Source: a virus. Taken from it: a stretch of 64,000 bases of DNA. Shown here in pieces: positions 25,988 through 32,376 of the stretch. A program made the translations under genes and the position numbers. Location of the stretch: the IMG/VR virus record IMGVR_UViG_3300036766_000185, positions 1 to 64,000 of that record; one strand, 5' to 3'. The notes below the pieces were generated by a model that made no database searches, was not told the DNA's origin, and was given only the letters and a program-made list of their open reading frames with translations. Each line of letters starts with the position of its first letter. Positions within the stretch are counted from its first letter, which is position 1.

Positions 25988-26239
25988 TTATTCCTTTAGA
26001 CGAATCCCACCTGTCTTAGTCATTGAATCTCTGACGGCATCAAGTCCTTGAAAGGCCTTCTGAATGTCCTCTTTCGTCAAAGCTTTGTTACCTTCTGCAG
26101 CTTTTTCCAGAGTCATTGTTAGGCGTGCTTTAATTACGTCAGCAGTTTCCTTATTAACAAGAACTTTAGATCCGAACTTTTTCATGAGCAGCGCATCGAT
26201 CTGTTTATTCTGCTCAGGGGTTAAACGAATCATATTCAT
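25988..26239 (-). CDS. Small helical hypothetical protein
   Basis: 83 residues, mostly helical (MNMIRLTPEQNKQIDALLMK; VINKETAD-like middle; 'LTKEDIQKAFQGLDAVRDSM'). A GGAG site precedes the ATG. No family recognised; cotranscribed with the HPR-linker protein gene. Confidence 0.6.
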   Translation of the reverse strand: MNMIRLTPEQNKQIDALLMKKFGSKVLVNKETADVIKARLTMTLEKAAEGNKALTKEDIQKAFQGLDAVRDSMTKTGGIRLKE

Positions 26240-26250
26240 GAATGTCTCCT

Positions 26251-26520
26251 TTAAACTATTCCGTATCTATTGAGAAGATCTCTACAAGCAGCAAAATCCC
26301 AGAAAATCACTTCACCAAAAGGATTTATCGTCCAATGCATGAGAACGTTTTTCTTAGCTTTCTGTCCACAAGCCCAACATCTCCACCCATTTCGTCTGAA
26401 TCTTAAGCTATAAACTAAGTCAACGATCTCTAGTTCGTCGGGATAGAGTACGACTTTCACTAGAGACTTTTTTGCTCTAGCTCTCATCAAATTAATTAAC
26501 GCCAGTGCCGCTCGGCCCAT
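26251..26520 (-). CDS. Hypothetical protein with CWAC motif
   Basis: 89 residues. A basic N-terminus (LMRARAKKSLVKVVLYPDEL) and WRCWACGQKAKKN suggest a single zinc knuckle; a later Cys (CRDLLNRYGIV) and His (LMHW) could complete it. Overlaps the upstream gene by 29 bases; a second ATG 11 codons in lacks a ribosome site. Confidence 0.55.
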   Translation of the reverse strand: MGRAALALINLMRARAKKSLVKVVLYPDELEIVDLVYSLRFRRNGWRCWACGQKAKKNVLMHWTINPFGEVIFWDFAACRDLLNRYGIV

Positions 26521-26938
26521 TGTTCCCAGTTCCAGAAGAATCTCCAGAAATTCGTTGTCGTTGAATTGCTCTACCCGTTATGATAGGAAGCTGGTTCTCT
26601 GGCATATTGTTATGAGAATTGATCGTATTGCCTTGTTCTGGTTTCTGCTTTAGTCTGCTGGGATCTATTACTGGAGGACTACTAATAGCCTCTCCGTAAG
26701 CGCGGTCTGCTTCTGTTTTAGTGAGGGATGCAGCTTGATCTCTCAAGGAGTCAACAAATTTTCTATGCTTGAAGTATTCGATCTGTCCTAAGCGCTTTTT
26801 AGCTCCTGCTTCAGAGTCATAAGTTCCCATAGGCTTGCCTGCTTCTGAATGGACTGTCCACTTACTACCTAAATGGGTGATGTACTTCTGAAGATTAAAC
26901 ACAAGCGCCTGCAGTTTATTCAGTGTAGATTCAGCCAT
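26492..26938 (-). CDS. Hypothetical protein with SKWTVHSEAGKxxG motif
   Basis: 148 residues from the ATG two bases past the upstream stop. Residues 20-55 ('GSKWTVHSEAGKPMGTYDSE', 'AKKRLGQIEYFKHRK') form a short alpha/beta motif I recognise from several phage proteins that lack an assigned role. The C-terminal half is Pro/Asn/Gly-rich and likely disordered. May be a virion-internal protein. Confidence 0.6.
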   Translation of the reverse strand: MAESTLNKLQALVFNLQKYITHLGSKWTVHSEAGKPMGTYDSEAGAKKRLGQIEYFKHRKFVDSLRDQAASLTKTEADRAYGEAISSPPVIDPSRLKQKPEQGNTINSHNNMPENQLPIITGRAIQRQRISGDSSGTGNNGPSGTGVN

Positions 26939-26939
26939 C

Positions 26940-27281
26940 TTATTCTGTGTCCTTATTCTTCGTCGCTTTGGCGCGTCTCGCTTTTGGGCTATCAGTTGTT
27001 TCTGTCTTTTTCGATTTAACTGCTCGCCACTCAGCAGAACTCTTAACATTCAATGATGTTGATTTATCAGACTTCCAGTTCCCATATTTCTTAACTAACT
27101 TCGTTTCAAACTCAACCATACACTTGCTAGAACAATAATGACTGGGACCGTCAATAGAGTCGGCGGAATGGCCGTAGGGATAGTAGACCATGATAGGTGC
27201 GCCAGGCATAACTTTCACACAGTTTTCACAAACATATTCTACCAGTTCTATCATGCCCGGCATTTGAGTTCGCTTAATCAT
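26940..27281 (-). CDS. Small zinc-binding protein with basic tail
   Basis: 113 residues from the ATG preceded by GGAG. CENCVKVM and YCSSKCMVEF are two likely zinc pairs of the TRASH/MYM type (CxxC ... CxxxC with Phe following). The C-terminus is highly basic (KARRAKATKNKD). Overlaps the HNH gene end by four bases. Perhaps a nucleic-acid-binding protein. Confidence 0.6.
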   Translation of the reverse strand: MIKRTQMPGMIELVEYVCENCVKVMPGAPIMVYYPYGHSADSIDGPSHYCSSKCMVEFETKLVKKYGNWKSDKSTSLNVKSSAEWRAVKSKKTETTDSPKARRAKATKNKDTE

Positions 27282-27652
27282 TTGATTGTCTCCTTCTGAT
27301 GAGGGCAGGTCCCGCCGTTCATACGTTTTCCCCAATTGCAGTTCATACAAAGGATTTGATATTTATCAGGACGATAGCCCTCTTTTATAATTGCTCTACG
27401 CAGTGTTGATCTATGACCTAGTGCTTTTCGTTGTAGATTCCCGTCGTTATTTACGTGATCAAGAGTTAGAAACATTACATTAGTCTCATCGCAGCAGTTG
27501 CACGATCTTCCATACATGACAAACAGTTGTTCTCGCCATTTCTGTTGAAGCAGACACTGACCGATATTATATTTATCTCGATTCTTATGTCTCCAACGCA
27601 TTGCAATCTCAGTTCGAGTCAAAGGACGATCGGGTAAGATGCGTTTTGCCAT
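27278..27652 (-). CDS. HNH-like endonuclease
   Basis: 124 residues. CNCCDETNVMFLTLDHVNND and YQILCMNCNWGKRMNGGTCP give the same degenerate HNH core as the enzyme before the prohead protease. Basic N-terminus (LTRTEIAMRWRHKNRDKYN). Probably a free-standing homing endonuclease. It starts right after the stop of its upstream neighbour and runs into the next ribosome site. Confidence 0.75.
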   Translation of the reverse strand: MAKRILPDRPLTRTEIAMRWRHKNRDKYNIGQCLLQQKWREQLFVMYGRSCNCCDETNVMFLTLDHVNNDGNLQRKALGHRSTLRRAIIKEGYRPDKYQILCMNCNWGKRMNGGTCPHQKETIK

Positions 27653-28009
27653 TTAGGTTATGTCTCCTTGCTCGAATAAATTTCCTAAAGTATCCTCTCT
27701 TAAAACGTGTTTATCTTCCCCTGCTAGCAGTCGATAAGCGATTAACTCACTAATTCCCTCATGTATTTTTCTCAATGAAGCTTTGATAGCAGGATCGAAG
27801 ATCATTGTATCTCGAAATCTAATAACTTGCTCGTAGTCTTTCAATGTGTTTAAGTCTGCTGAGGCTAGATCGCTGCCCGATAGATCTGCGAAGAATTTCT
27901 CGTCTAGGTCTCTTAGCGTGTCGAGGTCTGAGAAGATGTAGCGGACGACGATTGGTTGGTTGTAACGATAATGAAACTCTCGTACTCCAAATAGGTTGCT
28001 TAGATTCAT
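27653..28009 (-). CDS. Hypothetical protein
   Basis: 118 residues, acidic and mostly helical (DLDTLRDLDEKFFADLSGSD, 'KASLRKIHEGISELIAYRLL'). GAGG site before the ATG. No family recognised; lies between a conserved phage protein and an HNH gene. Confidence 0.6.
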   Translation of the reverse strand: MNLSNLFGVREFHYRYNQPIVVRYIFSDLDTLRDLDEKFFADLSGSDLASADLNTLKDYEQVIRFRDTMIFDPAIKASLRKIHEGISELIAYRLLAGEDKHVLREDTLGNLFEQGDIT

Positions 28010-28018
28010 ATGAACCTC

Positions 28019-28435
28019 TTAGAGTGTCGTTGCTTTATAGTATGTAACTGCCTTTTCATTTGCACATTGATCACAAAGGGTTTTAATCCAACCTGTATTT
28101 CGTTGCTTAACATTCTGAACGGTTCCGCATTTTTCACACACTCGTTCAGACATGTATTCAACCATTTGAATCATCGCTTGCTGCTTCTCGGTGGAGGAAT
28201 GCGTGTAGAAGCAGAGGCCTCCCCACTTTTCCTTGACCTGCGAAGCCACGACTTGCGGCTGCCAGTTATGTTTGATATCCCACTGTAGAGCCGAGCACAA
28301 TTCGTCTATGAGCCAATACCAACCATCGTTGCAGTCGAACCCCCAACACATCGCTGTCTCACTTACGCTTCCAAATCTCTGAGCGAAGATCTCTGGGTAT
28401 TTCTTTACAAGCTTGGCATCTAGTTCAGGAGTCAT
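28019..28435 (-). CDS. Conserved phage protein of the 'MCWGFDCNDGWY' type
   Basis: 138 residues. 'AMCWGFDCNDGWYWLIDELC' and 'VKEKWGGLCFYTH' are strongly conserved signatures of a widespread small phage family of unknown function; a CEKCG...CDQC zinc ribbon follows (residues 98-125). Overlaps the upstream micro-protein by ATGA. No experimental role known to me. Confidence 0.75.
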   Translation of the reverse strand: MTPELDAKLVKKYPEIFAQRFGSVSETAMCWGFDCNDGWYWLIDELCSALQWDIKHNWQPQVVASQVKEKWGGLCFYTHSSTEKQQAMIQMVEYMSERVCEKCGTVQNVKQRNTGWIKTLCDQCANEKAVTYYKATTL

Positions 28436-28512
28436 TTTGTTTTTACGTCAAAGAAGACGCTCATTGTTAACAGCACGACAGATACAAGCAGAAACCACAT
28501 CAAATCGATCAT
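28432..28512 (-). CDS. 26-residue membrane micro-protein
   Basis: MIDLMWFLLVSVVLLTMSVF followed by a short polar tail: a single membrane helix. Its ATG lies in the stop of the upstream micro-protein (TAATG) and its stop overlaps the next ATG (ATGA), so it is held in a coupled chain. Confidence 0.5.
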   Translation of the reverse strand: MIDLMWFLLVSVVLLTMSVFFDVKTK

Positions 28513-28619
28513 TACGGAGCGCCATACTTTTTGAAGTACCAATAAACCAGCGCTTTGATTCCTACTAGCACTAGAACGACTATGACTATTAATTTTGGAA
28601 TATGCAGTTGTATGTTCAT
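28512..28619 (-). CDS. 35-residue membrane micro-protein
   Basis: MNIQLHIPKLIVIVVLVLVG, then a polar, basic tail ending KKYGAP. One membrane helix with the basic side C-terminal. GGGAG lies six bases before the ATG. It is the first gene after the structured non-coding region and begins a coupled chain of small genes. Confidence 0.55.
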   Translation of the reverse strand: MNIQLHIPKLIVIVVLVLVGIKALVYWYFKKYGAP

Positions 28620-28633
28620 TTTTAGCTCCCAAA

Positions 28634-29187
28634 ATTATTGTTGAGTTTGTAGCGGGCCGTTACTCTTCGCGAGGTTTTACGTCTGCCCATTCCTGGGACG
28701 CTAACGTTTATCAGACAGCTTGACTCAACTCGGCCAATATCTATGTTTGATCTACTCGCCGCTTTACCCTTCCATCACAAGTAACGGAGGGAGGTCTAGC
28801 AGGTTGCGGCTTTCGATCTAACCCGCCTCAACAGGCCACTCCTGTTTGTTGGCAGCAAGGAGAGTCTTTTTCATTTCAAGTGCTCTCTACTTTGTCCCTT
28901 GCGGGGAACACCCACTCACGTTGATCGGCTTTCCGCCTATGTGAGCCTGAGATTTACAGGGTCGTCTGTGGGCTTGAAGGAGAGTCCGTAGCGCTACTCA
29001 CTTCTCCAACAGTGTCCAGCAGATTTTATCTCAGTTTCCTCGTAGAGTCTTCAAGGTAAACTACGAGTTAGTAGCGCAATGCGACTGACTACGAGTGGTC
29101 TACACTCTGATTATCATTACCGGCTAGCTAGGCCGCTCCTAGTCACCAGCCAATCGCTTATAGGTTCAGCGCAAATTGTCAAACGTC
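28634..29187 (-). ncRNA. Candidate large structured RNA, about 550 nt
   Basis: No frame of useful length exists here on either strand, in a genome where gaps are otherwise tiny. Read as minus-strand RNA it is dense in hairpins: GGCT/AGCC enclosing CTAGG/CCTAG (29122-29151); CTCGTAG/CTACGAG (29039-29067); CTCAC/GTGAG enclosing GGC/GCC (28915-28945); a GU-containing 7-bp stem (28799-28826) that pairs only in the minus-strand sense; AACAGG/CCTGTT (28830-28846); GTCTG/CAGAC enclosing CCCA-GGAA-TGGG (28681-28716); and a long-range GTTGAGT/ACTCAAC stem (28640-28729) closing the 3' domain. Size and phage setting recall the ROOL and GOLLD RNA classes; membership is a hypothesis. A TTGACA at its 5' side lacks a well-spaced -10. 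Confidence 0.6.
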
Positions 29188-29385
29188 TTAATCTGGAGTT
29201 ACTGCAACGTCCTGTAACACTCCAGCGTAATTAGCTCGAAGATCGCTTCCAGTTCTCCAGCAATCACCATCGTGCGTATGTCCGAGCACATCGGATCCAC
29301 GATCTTGCAACTGCTTAAGATTCACTGTCACCTTGCGAGCCAGAGGCTCGATCAGTTTCTTCACTGTAGGTAATCCGTTATTCAT
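29188..29385 (-). CDS. Hypothetical protein before the structured RNA region
   Basis: 65 residues, with GGGAG ten bases before the ATG. Mixed helix and loop, with a His/Asp cluster 'GHTHDGDCW' that could bind metal. No family recognised. It lies between a capsid-associated gene and the structured RNA region. Confidence 0.6.
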   Translation of the reverse strand: MNNGLPTVKKLIEPLARKVTVNLKQLQDRGSDVLGHTHDGDCWRTGSDLRANYAGVLQDVAVTPD

Positions 29386-29412
29386 CTAATGTGTATCTCC
29401 CTTCAAACTATA

Positions 29413-30087
29413 TTAAGCACTAGTAACAAGCTTCCAACTCGGAGTCGCTTTGCTTCCGCCATTCACGTACAGCTTTCCAGCCGAACGATCAACGCAAATC
29501 GAGCCAACCTCTGCCGTCCCAGCCCCTACTGAACTATCGGGGACTCCAGCGTTGCTCAAAAGACAGACCTCGTGCGACATTCGAACATCAGCTTTCAAAA
29601 TAGCCAGTGCGAGATAGCTATCGTGTGCTGCGCCGTGTAGATCAACGCCAAAGTCAAATCCTGACCCTGGGCTACTGTTGTTCGACATAGCTTTGAAAGC
29701 TGCGTTAGCTTTAGTAACTCCGCTATCCCCATCAATTACTGCTACAACTGCGCCGTCCGCAGCAGTAACGGTGTCCATAATCAGACCTAGAACAGCCCCT
29801 GTCGGATAGGACGTAGCCTTAGCTCCAGTAATCGAATATGCTCCAATAAGTCCAGCTAAGTAGTTAGCATCCTTAGTCAAACTGTCACCGAGAACGTTCC
29901 CCATGACAGCAGCGAGGAATTTAGGGTCTCCGCCGTCAGCACTACCTGCATCCGCTCCTAGGCTCAAGTCGGGAGCGATAACTTGGAATGAACTAGCGTC
30001 AGAGTAATCCTCTCCAGAACCCAAGAGCGCTCCAGTAATTCTCAAGTCGCCTACCCATGTATTGTCTGGTGAATTGTTCAGACCCAT
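29413..30087 (-). CDS. Capsid-associated protein sharing termini with the 67-residue protein
   Basis: 224 residues from the ATG preceded by AGGAG. It starts MGLNNSPDNTWVGDLRITGA and ends with 'GSICVDRSAGKLYVNGG' and a final Trp-Lys-Leu-Val strand; both ends match the 67-residue protein next to the capsid gene. The extra middle (residues 25-185; 'GNVLGDSLTKDANYLAGLIG', 'DFGVDLHGAAHDSYLALAIL') is Ala/Gly-rich and looks like a beta-rich surface domain. A decorated-capsid or collar function is inferred from the paralogy. Confidence 0.7.
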   Translation of the reverse strand: MGLNNSPDNTWVGDLRITGALLGSGEDYSDASSFQVIAPDLSLGADAGSADGGDPKFLAAVMGNVLGDSLTKDANYLAGLIGAYSITGAKATSYPTGAVLGLIMDTVTAADGAVVAVIDGDSGVTKANAAFKAMSNNSSPGSGFDFGVDLHGAAHDSYLALAILKADVRMSHEVCLLSNAGVPDSSVGAGTAEVGSICVDRSAGKLYVNGGSKATPSWKLVTSA

Positions 30088-30141
30088 TTTGTTTAGATCT
30101 CCTTTTCCATATCTTATAGCCCGAAAGTTTCGCCCTATCAA

Positions 30142-30219
30142 TTAGTGATGCTTTTTATACCAAAGCACTGCCAATACTAAAGCTGCAATTAAGAGTAAAA
30201 GTTTCATATCGTCTGTCAT
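30142..30219 (-). CDS. 25-residue membrane micro-protein
   Basis: MTDDMKLLLLIAALVLAVLW then YKKHH: one membrane helix with basic C-terminus. AAAGGAG abuts the first ATG and lies 12 bases before an internal one (MKLLLL), so the internal start (21 residues) is possible. Confidence 0.45.
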   Translation of the reverse strand: MTDDMKLLLLIAALVLAVLWYKKHH

Positions 30220-30224
30220 CTCCT

Positions 30225-30284
30225 TTATCCGCCCTTACAGATGCACTCTACAATCTCTCTTCCACACTCTTCACATTCCTGCAT
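30225..30284 (-). CDS. 19-residue cysteine micro-protein
   Basis: MQECEECGREIVECICKGG: CxxC plus CxC in 19 residues, able to hold one zinc. It starts on TAATG with the upstream gene. The composition argues for a real peptide, but its size keeps confidence low. Confidence 0.35.
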   Translation of the reverse strand: MQECEECGREIVECICKGG

Positions 30285-30514
30285 TAGCGTAATCTTCGCA
30301 TAGCCTGTCTATCATTTTCGTTCGCGTCAATACCAGACTTCGTTAGAACTGCTACGTGTTCGTCCCAAAGAGTTTCTTTTACGGGTCTAAAACTGACGCT
30401 CTTGTTTCGAGGTCGTTTGTGTCCGCCCTTTTTAAGGTCCTTGGATTTCTCTGGAAGTAGATCGTCTTCTTTAACGTACAGAGGTCGATGTGGCCGATCG
30501 GTGTTATTTCTCAT
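30284..30514 (-). CDS. Basic hypothetical protein
   Basis: 76 residues, strongly basic (PEKSKDLKKGGHKRPRNKSV), ending MRRLR. No recognised domain. Overlaps the upstream micro-protein by 11 bases. Possibly binds nucleic acid. Confidence 0.5.
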   Translation of the reverse strand: MRNNTDRPHRPLYVKEDDLLPEKSKDLKKGGHKRPRNKSVSFRPVKETLWDEHVAVLTKSGIDANENDRQAMRRLR

Positions 30515-30602
30515 ATTTGTGCGTCCAAATTATTCCTAGAAGGATTCCAAACCAAACTGTCAAACTCAGAATAAACAGTAAAGTCTTAACTTTCTCGCTC
30601 AT
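30504..30602 (-). CDS. 32-residue membrane micro-protein
   Basis: MSEKVKTLLFILSLTVWFGI then LLGIIWTHKYEK: a single helix with charged ends. Overlaps both neighbours by 11-17 bases, in the same coupled chain. Confidence 0.5.
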   Translation of the reverse strand: MSEKVKTLLFILSLTVWFGILLGIIWTHKYEK

Positions 30603-30909
30603 TTATTCGAAGTTTACCTTTGCTCTTGATCTCCCAAGGATGCGTGATAATCTTCGCGGGAGGCTTGGGAAGACTAAGCTGTCCCGTCTTCACTAGATAC
30701 TGCACATACTCATCGCTGAATATATTTGAGTAATACTGCTCTCTAGCCTTACGCTCCCACTCCAGAATCTTTGTACTTGTTCCAGTGTCGGTGCTGGTAT
30801 TATCCCAAGTAGTAGTGGTTGTGTTACCAGGCCAAAAGTTTGGACTGTAGTAGTCAGATGTTCCGCTGCTTAGCATCGCTTTATTTACCTCGTACTCCTC
30901 GAAAGTCAT
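30586..30909 (-). CDS. Hypothetical protein
   Basis: 107 residues with a Thr-rich segment (NTTTTTWDNTSTDTGTSTK), likely disordered, then a helical region (WERKAREQYYSNIFSDEYVQ). No family recognised; lies in the small-gene run downstream of the terminase. Confidence 0.5.
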   Translation of the reverse strand: MTFEEYEVNKAMLSSGTSDYYSPNFWPGNTTTTTWDNTSTDTGTSTKILEWERKAREQYYSNIFSDEYVQYLVKTGQLSLPKPPAKIITHPWEIKSKGKLRINERES

Positions 30910-30949
30910 AGTTTGCCCACGTAGTCAGAGTTTTGCCCAGATCGATACC

Positions 30950-31057
30950 CTAGTTTTTGTAGTGATCGTCTATCAAAGTTTTAATAACAAGACCCATTAC
31001 ACCGAACATCAGTCCGACCATGTAGCCTAGAACAAAGCTTTGAACATCGAACGTCAT
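30950..31057 (-). CDS. 35-residue membrane micro-protein
   Basis: MTFDVQSFVLGYMVGLMFGV then MGLVIKTLIDDHYKN: one Gly/Met-rich helix. Starts on the TAATG of the upstream membrane gene. The 40 bases between its stop and the next gene hold nothing I recognise. Confidence 0.5.
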   Translation of the reverse strand: MTFDVQSFVLGYMVGLMFGVMGLVIKTLIDDHYKN

Positions 31058-31314
31058 TATTCACCCAATAGTTTTTTGTAGTCGTCGTCCGTTGGCTTCT
31101 TCCAGTCGTCAGTCTTGTTCTTACCCTTTTCTTTCTTCCAATCTTCTCCGCCCATTAAGTAGCTGATATCGTCTTCCATGTCCTTAATCATTTTCTGAGC
31201 TTGATTATCTAGGGCGTGAAGAACGTACAGCCCTGTGATTACGCAGCCAGTAGCGATACCACACAGATAAGTAAAGATCAGTAAAAGCGGAGTTATCCAG
31301 TCGAGTGAAGTCAT
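31057..31314 (-). CDS. Single-pass membrane protein with charged tail
   Basis: 85 residues: membrane helix at residues 8-33 (TPLLLIFTYLCGIATGCVIT), then a Lys/Asp/Trp-rich cytosolic tail (DWKKEKGKNKTDDWKKP). Layout recalls i-spanin or holin-accessory proteins, without a specific signature. ATGA overlap with the upstream gene. Confidence 0.55.
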   Translation of the reverse strand: MTSLDWITPLLLIFTYLCGIATGCVITGLYVLHALDNQAQKMIKDMEDDISYLMGGEDWKKEKGKNKTDDWKKPTDDDYKKLLGE

Positions 31315-31529
31315 TTTGCGATCTCTTTGTTTTGAACGCTTACTGTAGGCCCAGCGAAGAATTCGGTTTCCTGCTCAACTCTACATCCATCACAGTGGTC
31401 AATTTGCACTTCTATTCCCGATCGATAGATGCGCATAGTAGTATTCGTTGACAAGCTAGCTCTCCCGCAGTTTTCACAGAAGAAGCGATGCGATGATATC
31501 GAGTATGTCTGAACTACTTTATCTTTCAT
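31311..31529 (-). CDS. Small zinc-ribbon protein
   Basis: 72 residues. FFCENCGRASLS and IDHCDGCRVEQETEFF give two CxxC pairs in a ribbon. No named family. ATG overlaps the stop of the micro-protein upstream. Confidence 0.6.
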   Translation of the reverse strand: MKDKVVQTYSISSHRFFCENCGRASLSTNTTMRIYRSGIEVQIDHCDGCRVEQETEFFAGPTVSVQNKEIAK

Positions 31530-31612
31530 TTGGGGTCATCGCAGTTCATTAGAAACGCAACAATCAGCAACCAGACTCCGATGCCTACGGACATCCAATC
31601 AATCTGATTCAT
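31526..31612 (-). CDS. 28-residue membrane micro-protein
   Basis: MNQIDWMSVGIGVWLLIVAF then LMNCDDPK: one helix. ATGA overlaps link it to the cysteine protease gene upstream and the zinc ribbon downstream. Confidence 0.5.
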   Translation of the reverse strand: MNQIDWMSVGIGVWLLIVAFLMNCDDPK

Positions 31613-32376
31613 TTTCTAATCGTCCACATGTCTCTTGCAAGATTTGGATTGCTAATGTACGCGTAGGGCATTGTGAAGTAGCCCTTTTGTCCCCAACCCG
31701 TTCCCCACGAGTTGCGTACTAACACTCTCTGCGCTGCGTCGTCATACCCAACTGCCAGCACTGCATGGCCGCCTACTGCCTGCTCATTGATGCTTGGAAG
31801 CTGAGCTATCCCTGTTTGTGCTACTTCTGACGACTCGAAACTTTCGTAGACTGTGAACCCGAACGCAAACGGAAATCCCTGCGCTAAACAATCTCTCATA
31901 TCATTTAAAGAAAGAAGTCGATGATAAGACGTGATTCTATGTACTAATGCATCTCGATAACTCTGTATTGAGGGCTTGACTGTAAACTTACAAATGTCGT
32001 ACGCCCACTCTCTCTCAGAACACGTTCCCCATCTCGCTAGCGCTTTAATTCCGTCTCTCAACTGCGCACCTGCGTCGTGATCTACTGTCTGCTCAATCAC
32101 TCTCTCGTTATAATAAACGAACAGTCTGCTCAAATCCATGAAGACTTCAGGATTAAATGCTAGATCGGTCGTGTTCTCTAAGTATTCGAGGGCTCCTACT
32201 AGCGCGTTGGCTGTGCAGGAACCAAGCTCTCCCTGATTCTCGACTGGCGAGCACCTATCTCTTATATCAACTTTCGTTGGGAGTACGATAAGCTGCTGAG
32301 TTCTAATGATATGGCAAAACAGTTGATCTCTGTGATCTGGTAGATCGGGATGCCATCCGTACTTCTGCATACTCAT
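31609..32376 (-). CDS. Papain-like cysteine protease (C1A family)
   Basis: 255 residues from the ATG in the ATGA overlap with the terminase stop. The catalytic Cys is in 'ENQGELGSCTANALVGALEY' (preceded by the oxyanion Gln), the His in 'VGGHAVLAVGYDD', and the Asn in 'VRNSWGTGWGQKGYF', the complete papain triad. No signal peptide or long inhibitory propeptide is present; only about 45 residues precede the core. C1A proteases are unusual in phages. Coupling to the large terminase suggests late expression, so it may act on virion or host proteins during assembly or lysis; that is inference. Confidence 0.88.
   Translation of the reverse strand: MSMQKYGWHPDLPDHRDQLFCHIIRTQQLIVLPTKVDIRDRCSPVENQGELGSCTANALVGALEYLENTTDLAFNPEVFMDLSRLFVYYNERVIEQTVDHDAGAQLRDGIKALARWGTCSEREWAYDICKFTVKPSIQSYRDALVHRITSYHRLLSLNDMRDCLAQGFPFAFGFTVYESFESSEVAQTGIAQLPSINEQAVGGHAVLAVGYDDAAQRVLVRNSWGTGWGQKGYFTMPYAYISNPNLARDMWTIRK

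Noticed and set aside
29160-29180. TTGACA followed by TATAAG at the 5' side of the structured RNA region
   Set aside because: Spacer is only 14 bases, too short for sigma70; noted but not called a promoter.
28634-29187. Group I or II intron as an explanation of the non-coding region
   Set aside because: Flanking genes are complete and unrelated, so there are no exons to join, and no intron-encoded protein is present.
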